Below are positions 43,408 to 52,991 of a stretch of DNA of 64,000 bases, one piece after another. The notes beneath the pieces were generated by a model. It had not been told where the DNA came from, searched no databases, and worked only from the letters and a program-made list of their open reading frames with translations. Positions within the stretch are counted from its first letter, which is position 1. Every line of letters begins with the position of its first letter. Both the position numbers and the translations under genes were made by a program. Origin of the DNA: Paenalicyclobacillus ferrooxydans (GTDB lineage Bacteria > Bacillota > Bacilli > Alicyclobacillales > Alicyclobacillaceae); NCBI RefSeq assembly GCF_001399675.1, contig NZ_LJCO01000054.1, positions 1 to 64,000 on the forward strand, given 5' to 3'.

Positions 43408-43710
43408 ATGTTGCAATTTAATCTGCAGCGTTTTGCGCATAAGAAAGGCGTGTCCAGTACTCGCAACGGTCGCGACAGCGAATCGAAGCGCCTTGGCGTG
43501 AAGCGTTTTGATGGACAGCTCGTTACAGCAGGAAGCATCCTCGTCAGACAGCGCGGCACGAAAATTCACCCGGGGACCAATGTTGGTCTTGGCAAGGATG
43601 ACACCTTGTTCGCTAAGGTTGAGGGCCATGTGAAGTTCGAGCGTCTCGGCCGTGACAAAAAGCGCGTCAGCGTCTATCCTGTTGACGAAGCGGTCACCCT
43701 GCAAGCGTAA
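43408..43710 (+). CDS. rpmA: 50S ribosomal protein L27 with cleavable extension
   Basis: A 100-residue L27. The N-terminus MLQFNLQRF precedes AHKKGVSST. In Staphylococcus and relatives Prp cuts after the Phe of this extension, which fits the adjacent prp. ATG 43408 has GGAG eight bases before it; GTG 43399 overlaps prp but lengthens the extension. Confidence 0.97.
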   Translation: MLQFNLQRFAHKKGVSSTRNGRDSESKRLGVKRFDGQLVTAGSILVRQRGTKIHPGTNVGLGKDDTLFAKVEGHVKFERLGRDKKRVSVYPVDEAVTLQA

Positions 43711-43727
43711 GCAAAGAGAGATCGGAT

Positions 43728-43758
43728 AAGGGGCCTGGCAGATGCCGGGTCCCTTTTT
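43728..43758 (+). terminator. terminator after rpmA
   Basis: AAGGGGCCTGGCA pairs with TGCCGGGTCCCTT with G-U pairs, followed by TTT. Confidence 0.8.
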
Positions 43759-43782
43759 ACCAATCTGGGAGGAGCAAACGGC

Positions 43783-44349
43783 GTGACGGAGTCTTCATGG
43801 ACAGCGTTTCAGTTGCATCGCCATGACCTGCAGAATTACATGCAGCTCGTCAAGGCGTACCTTCAGTTGGGGAAACCGGAGAAAGCTTTGGATGCAGCCA
43901 ACCAGTGTGCAGGCTGGCTGACTTCTTTGTCGCGGCTGCAGAGTCAGCTGAGTGAGGATGCTGGTGGAGCAAGGTTGCTCTGGACCGCAGCAACGTGTTC
44001 CCATCTCCGCGTAAGCTTGTTGAATTTTTCGCCTGTCCTTGACGTATCTCCGTTATGCGAAGGAATTGCATGGCTTGAGCAACAGGCCGCGGTACACAAT
44101 AGCAAATACATAAACGCAAAACTTACCCATCTGCCATCGAACAGGACGGAAGAGCCGTTGTCGAACCCTGCACATCCGTTGAGTGATGATGCAGAAACGG
44201 CAGACCATGCAAAGTGGCAAATTCTGATTGACGGACCAGACCTTGATGAGTGGTGGTCTCCCAGTTTGGCAGCTAACGTTTTGCAAGGCGTCGTGGTGAC
44301 CGCGGAAATCAAAACGAAGATGATCCATCAGGGGCACACCAACGGATAA
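43783..44349 (+). CDS. spo0B: Spo0B-like sporulation phosphotransferase
   Basis: A 188-residue protein. The phosphorelay histidine is in LHRHDLQNYMQLVKAYLQLG (His14), aligning with the RHDW site of B. subtilis Spo0B. The rest is poorly conserved, as is usual for Spo0B. Position between rpmA and obg matches Bacillus. It would pass phosphate from Spo0F to Spo0A. GTG follows TGGGAGGAGC. Confidence 0.88.
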   Translation: MTESSWTAFQLHRHDLQNYMQLVKAYLQLGKPEKALDAANQCAGWLTSLSRLQSQLSEDAGGARLLWTAATCSHLRVSLLNFSPVLDVSPLCEGIAWLEQQAAVHNSKYINAKLTHLPSNRTEEPLSNPAHPLSDDAETADHAKWQILIDGPDLDEWWSPSLAANVLQGVVVTAEIKTKMIHQGHTNG

Positions 44350-44354
44350 CATAG

Positions 44355-46074
<1,720 letters not shown>

Positions 46075-46076
46075 TG

Positions 46077-46104
46077 ACATTGTAGAACACACATTGTAGA
46101 ACAC
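46077..46104 (+). repeat. 14-bp tandem duplication
   Basis: ACATTGTAGAACAC occurs twice without a gap, just after the metalloprotease stop codon and before its terminator. Confidence 0.92.
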
Positions 46105-46110
46105 ATCTGA

Positions 46111-46154
46111 AACACCCTGCGCTACCTGTCAACGGGACGCGAGGGTGTTTTTTT
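46111..46154 (+). terminator. terminator after the JAB protease gene
   Basis: AACACCCTGCG pairs with CGCGAGGGTGTT with one bulge; seven T residues follow. Confidence 0.9.
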
Positions 46155-46267
46155 GTATCTCCGCCTTCAAATCTTGAAAAGTTCCCCAAAAGAAGACGGA
46201 ACCTGATGTATGGAAAACAGGCCGCGATACCCGCATCTAGAACTCTCCTAGCAAAGGAGGGATATCG

Positions 46268-47296
46268 GTGGAAGAGCTGTCGGTTGGGTTGATTCTGCAG
46301 CAAGTACTTAACGAAGCACTCGACAAAGAGTGCTCCGACGTGCACATCTTCACGGTTGGCGAAGAATTGGTCGTGCAATTTCGAGTTGGCAGCGGGCTCG
46401 TGCAGGTTTTGCGTTTGCCGAGCCAGGGACCGAGTGTGCTCCGTCGGATCAAGGCATTAGCCAAGATGGATGTCGCGGAAACACGCATACCTCAGGACGG
46501 AGCGTTTCACTGGGAGTCAGAATCACATGAATCCGCAGTGCGTGTGGCTTCGCTTCCAACTGTGGATGGCGAGGCGATGGTACTGCGACTCTTGCCTAAG
46601 CGCCGAGGGCAACTCGACTTATCTGCGCTCGGACTGACCCAAAATCAGGCTCAGACGGTTGGGCATCTGCTCGGTTCCGAAGCAGGATTGCTCCTCGTGG
46701 CCGGTCCAACCTCGTCCGGAAAGACCACCACGTTGTACGCCATGATGGAGCAATTGGTCCGTCTGGGACGGCGCGTCATTAGTATCGAGGATCCAGTCGA
46801 ACGTGTCCTCGAGGACTGCCACCAATTGCAGGTGCGAGAGAGAATTGGCGTTACGTTTGACGTTGGACTGCGAGCCGCGCTGCGTCAGGACCCGGATGTC
46901 ATTATGGTTGGAGAGATTCGTGACGATGTGACGGCAAGAACCGCGTTGAGAGCAGCTCTGACCGGGCACTTGGTGTTGAGCACAACACACGCGCGCGATC
47001 TCGTTGGAGCAGTGGCTCGCCTCGTCGATCTCGGACTGGACCGCGCTCTTGTGAGTGAAGCGCTAACTGCTGTGATAGTACAAAACCTGGAGCTGCGCAG
47101 CAGGAGTTTTGACCAACCGGCCGCTCAGACTGCAGCGATGTCTTCAAGTGACATACCGGTAGAGAAAGTTGGCGTCTTTTCGATTCACGCCATGACCCAA
47201 GAGCTTTCGATGCTGCTTGCATCGGACTTGAGTTGGCCGTTAGTCCGTAAGCAGTTGGCTCAGTGGGTAAGGGGACATCAATATGTGGTCTCATGA
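46268..47296 (+). CDS. comGA: competence pilus assembly ATPase ComGA
   Basis: A 342-residue GspE/PilB-type ATPase that drives assembly of the DNA-uptake pilus. Walker A GPTSSGKTTTLYAM is at about 148-161, the Asp box is VISIEDPVE, Walker B QDPDVIMVGEIRD is at about 207, and the His box is TGHLVLSTTHA. GTG 46268 follows AAAGGAGGGAT. CTCCT (46248-46252) and AGGAG (46258-46262) can pair over a 5-nt loop and hide the ribosome site. It heads a comG operon. No clear ComK box pair was found upstream. Confidence 0.95.
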   Translation: MEELSVGLILQQVLNEALDKECSDVHIFTVGEELVVQFRVGSGLVQVLRLPSQGPSVLRRIKALAKMDVAETRIPQDGAFHWESESHESAVRVASLPTVDGEAMVLRLLPKRRGQLDLSALGLTQNQAQTVGHLLGSEAGLLLVAGPTSSGKTTTLYAMMEQLVRLGRRVISIEDPVERVLEDCHQLQVRERIGVTFDVGLRAALRQDPDVIMVGEIRDDVTARTALRAALTGHLVLSTTHARDLVGAVARLVDLGLDRALVSEALTAVIVQNLELRSRSFDQPAAQTAAMSSSDIPVEKVGVFSIHAMTQELSMLLASDLSWPLVRKQLAQWVRGHQYVVS

Positions 47297-48368
47297 GCGT
47301 GGCAACAGGGTGACTGGGATAATACATGCAAATCGCGGTGGGTGGCTCATGCGCCGAAGGTTGCAAACTGAACTTCCGGAGGTGTTTGTTCTTCTGTCCA
47401 CACTTCTGACCGTTGGCATCGGAATTGAAGAAGCGGTGGAATATGCGCGTAAAGTTTCTCGAGGCAAGGTTTCGCAAAAATACCTCGCCGAGCTGCGAAA
47501 CGCAGTCCGCGATGGGAGCCCAATATCCAGTGTTTATCGGGACATCTTGCCCGCGTGGTTAACAATGCTGTTACAAAGCGCCGAAATGACTGGCGAATTA
47601 CCCTTGGTCTTTCAGAATTGGGCTGCCCAGATGACAGAGCAACGCCGATGGCGATCAGAACTGTTGAAAAAGGCGTCCTATCCACTTGTGCTTTTGGCCG
47701 GTACGGTGATCACCATGGTTGTCATTGGCACCGTAGTACTACCGCAGTTTGAACGTATGTATGGTGCAATGGGGCTTCCTGTCCCAGCGACAACGTTAAT
47801 CATTGCTTCAATTTGGGGTGTGCTTCCAAAGGCGGTCTCTTTAACAGCCGTTTTGTTTGCACTTCTCTGGCTTGCAACCCGCCTCTGGCGTGGGCAGCCA
47901 TCGGCTGCGTGGAACTGGCTTTGCAAACGGCTTCCTGGCACTCAACTCATCCGGATTCACAGAACTTACCAGCTCAGTTTTGCCTTGGCGCTCCTGACTG
48001 AAGCCGGCGTTCCGCTGCTTGACGGGGTGTCGTCGCTCAGTCGCACGAAATCAAAAAACTGGTTGACAACAGCAGCAGAGCAGATTGCGAAACAAGTGAC
48101 GGACGGGGCAACCCTTTCCCAATGTTTTCGCGGAGACTATGACTCTATGTTAGCTCTGCAAATGAGTCGTGCAGAAGTCTCGGGGGACCTTCCAGACGCG
48201 CTTCGCAAGACAGAGATTTTTACTCGTCAAGAGTTTGCCAGGCGCGTTGACAGGCTACAGCAGTGGTTAGAACCAGCCATGTCCCTGATGATTGGATTGT
48301 TGGTTGGGGGCACCATGTTCAGTTTATACGTACCGATGTACACGCTCATCTCGAATGTCGCCGGATGA
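47283..48368 (+). CDS. comGB: competence pilus membrane platform protein ComGB
   Basis: A 361-residue GspF/PilC-type inner-membrane protein with two T2SSF domains (about 25-150 and 230-350). Repeated features are LLQSAEMTGELPLVFQ (first) and LQMSRAEVSGDLPDALRK (second), each followed by membrane helices. ATG 47283 lies inside the comGA end, with AAGGGGA seven bases before it. It is the membrane base for the ComG pseudopilins. Confidence 0.93.
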   Translation: MWSHERGNRVTGIIHANRGGWLMRRRLQTELPEVFVLLSTLLTVGIGIEEAVEYARKVSRGKVSQKYLAELRNAVRDGSPISSVYRDILPAWLTMLLQSAEMTGELPLVFQNWAAQMTEQRRWRSELLKKASYPLVLLAGTVITMVVIGTVVLPQFERMYGAMGLPVPATTLIIASIWGVLPKAVSLTAVLFALLWLATRLWRGQPSAAWNWLCKRLPGTQLIRIHRTYQLSFALALLTEAGVPLLDGVSSLSRTKSKNWLTTAAEQIAKQVTDGATLSQCFRGDYDSMLALQMSRAEVSGDLPDALRKTEIFTRQEFARRVDRLQQWLEPAMSLMIGLLVGGTMFSLYVPMYTLISNVAG

Positions 48369-48400
48369 TACGATCGGGTGATCCAAGAGGAGGACTCAGA

Positions 48401-48769
48401 ATGCCTAAATACCGTGGCAAAGACAGCGAACAAGGTTTTACGCTGATTGAAATGGTAGTTGCGGTTTTGATTGTTGCTGTCATGATTACCGTCGTTACAC
48501 CTCGACTCATCAGCGCCGGTCAACGTGCCGAAACCACAGCCTGTGAACAAAACCAGCGCAATATTCGAGCCGCACTGGCTGAATACGACCTGTTACACGG
48601 CGCGTATCCAACCGGCGACACCTCGGTTCAGTTGCAAGCCTTGGTTGACGACAATATCTTGGACTCAGTACCGAAAGAGCCGTCAGGAGGCAGCTATGTC
48701 ATCAATGACATAGATGCAAACAACGTCACTGTAGAGTGTTCGATTCACAATCAACTTGGGGCGCCGTGA
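48401..48769 (+). CDS. comGC: major competence pseudopilin ComGC
   Basis: A 122-residue type IV-like pilin. The leader MPKYRGKDSEQG is followed by the cleavage site G-FTLIEMVVAVLIV, with Glu at +5, then a hydrophobic helix. Two cysteines (about residues 48 and 114) could form the disulfide known from ComGC. AGAGGAGGA precedes the ATG. It is the presumed substrate of the prepilin peptidase at 31 kb. Confidence 0.94.
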   Translation: MPKYRGKDSEQGFTLIEMVVAVLIVAVMITVVTPRLISAGQRAETTACEQNQRNIRAALAEYDLLHGAYPTGDTSVQLQALVDDNILDSVPKEPSGGSYVINDIDANNVTVECSIHNQLGAP

Positions 48770-48773
48770 ATCG

Positions 48774-49238
48774 ATGCTCAGGGAAAATAACAACGAAAAA
48801 GGGTTTACGTTCCTCGAGCTCATTGGAACCCTATTCATTCTATCCATCTTCGTCACAACCACTTTACTGGTTGGACAGGCATGGTTGACAAAGGCCTCAC
48901 TCACAGCGACATCGATTCGCCTCATTGAGGATTTGCGCTATGCTCAGGCCGGCGCTCTCGCTTCAGGCCATGCCTGGAGCGTGCAATTGTCAAAATACAC
49001 ACCAGACTACACCATTTTGAACGGAACCACACCTATCTCCCGCGTGACATTTGCTTCCGGAGTGAATTATTACCATGGGTACTTACAGATGACGTCTGGA
49101 AGGGTGAGTTATGATCCGTCCGGCAACGCTCAAGAAAGCGGCGTCGTTCGGCTGGAGAGCGGTGCGCTGGAGACGGATATAACGCTGTACATGGGCAGCG
49201 GTTTGCAGTCACTGCACGAACTAGGTACAACCCCATGA
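48774..49238 (+). CDS. comGD: ComGD-like pseudopilin
   Basis: A 154-residue GspH-like minor pseudopilin. The leader MLRENNNEKG precedes FTFLELIGTLFIL (Glu at +5). The C-terminal part is beta-rich, as in GspH/FimT. ATG 48774 has only a distant GGGGCG; a TTG at 48756 is in frame inside comGC, so translation is probably coupled. Confidence 0.85.
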   Translation: MLRENNNEKGFTFLELIGTLFILSIFVTTTLLVGQAWLTKASLTATSIRLIEDLRYAQAGALASGHAWSVQLSKYTPDYTILNGTTPISRVTFASGVNYYHGYLQMTSGRVSYDPSGNAQESGVVRLESGALETDITLYMGSGLQSLHELGTTP

Positions 49239-49564
49239 CCCTCGTGGAAACCTTGCTTGCCCTGATGCTGTTCGCGATGACCGGAGGCGCGGTGGCAGAT
49301 CTGTGGTATCAGACGGCGCATGCAGCTTTCGAGGTAAAAGTCATGGGTCAACTTGATGATGTGGCGGACTCCTACGCGGAGCAAGTCTTGGCATCTGTTT
49401 GGTCAGACCCCGAAGCCTTCACATCGAACTCGACATCGACATGGACAAGTTCAGATGGGCAGACGTACCAAATGTCAGTCATCACGGACCCACACGGGGG
49501 ACGAAAGGTTGTGGTGACACACGCACAAGAGACGCAAAGTCTGTACGTTACACTTCCGAAATGA
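49235..49564 (+). CDS. ComGE-like minor pseudopilin lacking a leader
   Basis: A 109-residue protein beginning MTLVETLLALMLFAM. The start aligns with the mature +1 position of prepilins (F-TLIE), so the initiator Met would stand where cleavage normally leaves Phe. The reading frame upstream encodes no Gly(-1) and no alternative start codon. The ATG overlaps the comGD stop (ATGA), which is good evidence that this is the true start. The remainder is a short beta-rich domain. The assignment rests on operon order. Confidence 0.7.
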   Translation: MTLVETLLALMLFAMTGGAVADLWYQTAHAAFEVKVMGQLDDVADSYAEQVLASVWSDPEAFTSNSTSTWTSSDGQTYQMSVITDPHGGRKVVVTHAQETQSLYVTLPK

Positions 49565-49577
49565 TGCCGGAAGTCTG

Positions 49578-50000
49578 ATGGTTGAGGCGATGTTCAATCT
49601 AACGATTGGCGCGCTGTTGGTGGCCCTCGTATGTGAGGTTGTTGTGGCATTGGTCGCCGGACAACGGGAGATTTATCAACGGTTGGACACAAATGCAATG
49701 TGGAATAGTGCGGCACGAGTTGTACGAGAGGATGTGCACAGCGCAAAGACTGTCCAATCTGTTCCCGGAGGCATGGACGTTTCCGAAGCTGATGGGCGTG
49801 TCTATCGTTATCAAGTCAACACGAGTGCCGAGCTTGTTCGCACGCAGGTTGGCGGTGGAACATCTGTCCTTGCCGTTGGCGTTCAAGCCATGGCCGCAAG
49901 TGTCGATGTGTACGGTGTGAAGGTGACTCTGCAATTTGCAGACCGTTCGTCAGAGCAACTTTATACGACTTTCCTGCCTGCTTCCTATGGTTTGCAATAA
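49578..50000 (+). CDS. ComGF-like minor pseudopilin with a displaced start
   Basis: A 140-residue product from ATG 49578, MVEAMFNLTIGALLVAL and onward. The open frame immediately upstream encodes a Gly then Ser-Leu before MVEA, i.e. a prepilin site G-SLMVE, but no start codon exists in that frame back to the stop at 49515. A five-codon minicistron (ATG 49561 to TGA 49576-49578) links the preceding gene to this ATG by ATGA and TGATG overlaps. One missing base in the GCCGG area would restore a normal leader. It is either a frameshifted gene or a reinitiating one. Confidence 0.65.
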   Translation: MVEAMFNLTIGALLVALVCEVVVALVAGQREIYQRLDTNAMWNSAARVVREDVHSAKTVQSVPGGMDVSEADGRVYRYQVNTSAELVRTQVGGGTSVLAVGVQAMAASVDVYGVKVTLQFADRSSEQLYTTFLPASYGLQ

Positions 50001-50079
50001 CGCTTGTTTGGAAGTAACTTTCGCTTCCGCTCCCGAATCAAGGCGTGCAAAGACCCAGCAAAGCGATGTGGGAAATGAA

Positions 50080-50490
50080 ATGTATTTCATACGTCAGATT
50101 CGAAGGTCCTGGTACAAGTCTGGTGACTCAGGGATTGTGTTGATCCAAGTCTTGATCTTAACGATGTTGCTCAATCTGGTAGCTTTTACGCTCGTGAGTG
50201 TTTCTTTGCGTGCAGTCGAGATTGAACAACTGCACCATTTTCAGCGGCAGGCATACTGGCTGGCAAGAAGCGAGGCGCTGCAGGTAATTTCGGATTTGGG
50301 TAAAGGGAAAGTCGTGGAAAGTCAGGCAGTTTGGGTGGACTCCGGGAGCACGGTGACGGTGACCGTAAGCACCCAAACACCGTGGACCGTTATCGTACGG
50401 GCAGTGACAGATCATGCCACAAACGCGGTACACTTTACTTTCGACCAAATGAGCAAATCCGTGACTTCGTGGGTCGATAGTGGTACGTAG
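50080..50490 (+). CDS. ComGG-like minor pseudopilin
   Basis: A 136-residue product. An N-terminal leader of about 18 residues with basic character ends at GDSG, followed by IVLIQVLILTMLLNLVAF, a hydrophobic helix with Gln rather than Glu at +5. B. subtilis ComGG also departs from the Glu rule. The frame is open to 49936, but MYFIRQIRR from ATG 50080 gives the sensible leader, with GGGAAATGA before it. It is the last gene of the comG run. Confidence 0.7.
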   Translation: MYFIRQIRRSWYKSGDSGIVLIQVLILTMLLNLVAFTLVSVSLRAVEIEQLHHFQRQAYWLARSEALQVISDLGKGKVVESQAVWVDSGSTVTVTVSTQTPWTVIVRAVTDHATNAVHFTFDQMSKSVTSWVDSGT

Positions 50491-50579
50491 TCTACTATCG
50501 ATATACGACGTTCTCTAGCAACACCGTCTACCGAGAGGCTTAAGATTGTGATACGATGGCCCTGCTAGAGGTGGTAACG

Positions 50580-51122
50580 ATGAATGTGCAGAGAATTGCT
50601 TTGGTTGGTCCCATGGGCGTAGGAAAGTCTTCTGTGGGTCGTGCTCTGACCCGCATGCTCGACTGCCCATTGGTCGATCTTGATAAAATGATAGAGACAG
50701 AAGCAGGAATGACCATTCGCGAGATTTTTGCTCGCGAAGGTGAAACTGGATTTCGACTGCGCGAATCCGAACTGCTGTCGCGTGTTACATCCGAAACATT
50801 GGAGACTTCGCTGGTACTCGCTGCGGGTGGTGGTATTGTGACGACAGCTGCTGCCCGAGAAGTGCTGGGTCAGCATTGGACGACGATCTGGCTGAATGCA
50901 GAACCGAGCACATTGCTTAGTCACCTGCAATCGGAAACGAACCACCGTCCGATGCTGGATAGTGACAGCGACTTACTCTCGCGGATTGTGCAACTTGCTT
51001 CAGTTAGAGAAGCCTGGTATCGAAGCGTAGCCCGGTTTACGGTAACAGTTGACGGGCGTGACGTCGACTCGATTGCACGAGAGATCTGTCAACTGGGAGG
51101 GTGGATGACGTGCAGCGACTAA
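50580..51122 (+). CDS. aroK: shikimate kinase
   Basis: Phosphorylates shikimate at O3 in aromatic amino-acid synthesis. The 180-residue enzyme has Walker A GPMGVGKSSVGR (about 10-21), the shikimate-binding DLDKMIE (about 36), FRLRESELL and the AAGGGIV loop (about 83), and the RPML lid (about 122). AGAGGTGG precedes ATG 50580; an ATG at 50556 lacks a site. The DnaI-like gene starts inside its 3-prime end. Confidence 0.94.
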   Translation: MNVQRIALVGPMGVGKSSVGRALTRMLDCPLVDLDKMIETEAGMTIREIFAREGETGFRLRESELLSRVTSETLETSLVLAAGGGIVTTAAAREVLGQHWTTIWLNAEPSTLLSHLQSETNHRPMLDSDSDLLSRIVQLASVREAWYRSVARFTVTVDGRDVDSIAREICQLGGWMTCSD

Positions 51123-52045
51123 ACTTGCAGAGCCTGCGATCCATGTTCCCTGAAGACGTTCAGGCCAAGGTCGAGGCATATGACACATCGTACTTTCGGC
51201 GACGTGTTCCACAATTGAATGAGTGGGGCGCGTCCGACGCTCAGATTTTGGCACACCGTGCCATGTTGCTTGAGTACGTGCGGCAGCAATCCATTTGTGA
51301 GCATTGCCAAGGGTTTAATGCCTGCGGCAAGGAAGGGGACATGCAGGGCTTTATTCAAACGTTGGAGCAATATGGTCCTACTTTGTCCGTTGGTGTCCGA
51401 CGGTGTCGGCCGTTTCTCGAAGCACAGCTTCGAGAAACTGTCAACCGATGGCATGAGTTCTCCGGTGCACTGAAACAGGACAGCGAATTTCGCCTCGGGA
51501 ATTTCCCAGTGGAGCAACGCCGGAAGTATCCAAAGCTTTTTCGCTACGCTTACGACTTTGCCGAGACGTTTGAAGTCGGTCAGACAACGTCCGGATTGTA
51601 CCTGTTCGGTCCGCCAGGTGTAGGCAAAACGCATCTTCTCCTCGGCGTGTTGAACCGATTGACTGAGCGTGGAATTCCGGCTTTGTTTGTCCGTTCCGAT
51701 TCCATCTTCGACCGGATGCGCCATCTCATTGCTGACAATGGCGACCTCGAACCCCTGCTTGAGGCTTACGCAACGGTGCCTGTGCTTGGGATTGATGAGT
51801 TTGCGCAGGAACGCGCGAATGATTTTACGCTCGAAAAGCTGTTTCGGATTATCAACCATCGCTTCCATAGTCAACTGCCGACCTGGTTCACCAGTAACTA
51901 TGCACCGCCAGACATGTATCGGAAAAATGGCTCTGATGTACACGACAGCGTTCCGGCGCTGCGCAGCCGCGTCATGCAAATGGCAAAACTTGCGCGAGTT
52001 GAGGGAGACGATGCTAGGCAAAGGAACCTGCAGTCGCTCACATAG
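51110..52045 (+). CDS. DnaI-like helicase loader/primosomal ATPase
   Basis: A 311-residue protein. The N-terminal zinc-type region has CEHCQGFNACGK (about 64) and a later Cys in GVRRCRPF (about 104), the arrangement of B. subtilis DnaI. The C-terminal AAA+ domain has [12 protein letters not shown] (about 167), Walker B VLGIDEFAQE (about 223) and a sensor-type WFTSNYAP. DnaI loads the replicative helicase. Its usual neighbour dnaB is absent; here it follows aroK and comG, so it may be the main dnaI moved or a paralogue. GTG 51110 fits GGGAGGG at 51094-51100. It converges on yqhG with an 8-bp overlap and no terminator. Confidence 0.85.
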   Translation: MQRLNLQSLRSMFPEDVQAKVEAYDTSYFRRRVPQLNEWGASDAQILAHRAMLLEYVRQQSICEHCQGFNACGKEGDMQGFIQTLEQYGPTLSVGVRRCRPFLEAQLRETVNRWHEFSGALKQDSEFRLGNFPVEQRRKYPKLFRYAYDFAETFEVGQTTSGLYLFGPPGVGKTHLLLGVLNRLTERGIPALFVRSDSIFDRMRHLIADNGDLEPLLEAYATVPVLGIDEFAQERANDFTLEKLFRIINHRFHSQLPTWFTSNYAPPDMYRKNGSDVHDSVPALRSRVMQMAKLARVEGDDARQRNLQSLT

Positions 52046-52991
52046 GATTGCGCTGGGAGGTATGTGTCCTGGACAGGTCGCCCTTGTCGACAAGACCGAC
52101 GAGTGCGACTTGTTTTACGTCCAATTCCACTTTGGCGGCTCCGCGCGCAATGGCTAGATCAATTTTTCGCCTGCACTCCGCCTGAAGCACTTTCTGGTCG
52201 GTTTCCGTCTTTTCATGACGAATACTGTCGTAATAAGTCTCGATTTGCTCAATTTCGCGGCTCAACCGCTCCTCAGCTTCTTCTGCCCACTGATGATCGG
52301 ATTTTGCAATCTTGCGTTCGATGTACTCCCGAAGTCTCCGAAAACCATCATCAACGGACATCTGCATTCTGTTTCGAATGTGGTGCGGGTTGAGCACACT
52401 CATCTCGATGTTTTCAATCAGCGAATAGAAATTTTCTACAATTTGACCGTTCTCAAGGCAAATCCCAATGGACATTAAAGTCTGCTCTGTGATGTCGCAG
52501 CGATAGGAAACGAGCAGATTGAACATTAACCAGGGAACAAGACCACCTATAGCAACGGCCGTACTCGGAGCGATGCTTGCAAACCGGCCCCGTTCCATCG
52601 AGGATTTGTAGAGCTTGTCCAATCGAAAGCTCCCCAGGGTTACAAGTTCTACTTTGGGGGCCACAAAGTACTGACGTTGTATATCCGTTAGGTAGGGAGA
52701 TGCTTCCGCGAGGGCCTGTTCCCGAACTCGAGTACTTTCCCTCGCTTGCGCGTCGTCATCGAAAGCAAGTCTGAGGACGGTTGGTGGAACGTCCTGGCCT
52801 GTCTGTTCCACCCACATCCAGTAATAGGGCCGGTCAGTCAATTCTTTATCGATATCCCGCGGAAGTTCGTATTCCCGGTAGCTATCCGCAGCGTATCTCG
52901 TCTTCGCTTCCACTGCGGTGAAGTATCGGTCGCAAAATTCAATTCGTGCATCCACAGACTGCATCAGCAGAGCGTGACGAGCTTGGGTCAA
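52038..52991 (-). CDS. yqhG: YqhG-family protein of unknown function
   Basis: A 317-residue cytosolic protein. The family is defined by B. subtilis YqhG, always close to the SNF2 helicase YqhH. Visible traits are DRPYYWMWVEQTG (about 53-65), a conserved aromatic patch, a beta-rich middle, and a charged helical C-terminal half (about 205-290) that looks like a coiled coil. There is no catalytic motif I can name. TTG 52991 overlaps the yqhH stop by 4 bp and has AGGAGG nine bases before it, so the two are translated together and probably act together. Confidence 0.82.
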   Translation of the reverse strand: MTQARHALLMQSVDARIEFCDRYFTAVEAKTRYAADSYREYELPRDIDKELTDRPYYWMWVEQTGQDVPPTVLRLAFDDDAQARESTRVREQALAEASPYLTDIQRQYFVAPKVELVTLGSFRLDKLYKSSMERGRFASIAPSTAVAIGGLVPWLMFNLLVSYRCDITEQTLMSIGICLENGQIVENFYSLIENIEMSVLNPHHIRNRMQMSVDDGFRRLREYIERKIAKSDHQWAEEAEERLSREIEQIETYYDSIRHEKTETDQKVLQAECRRKIDLAIARGAAKVELDVKQVALVGLVDKGDLSRTHTSQRNPM

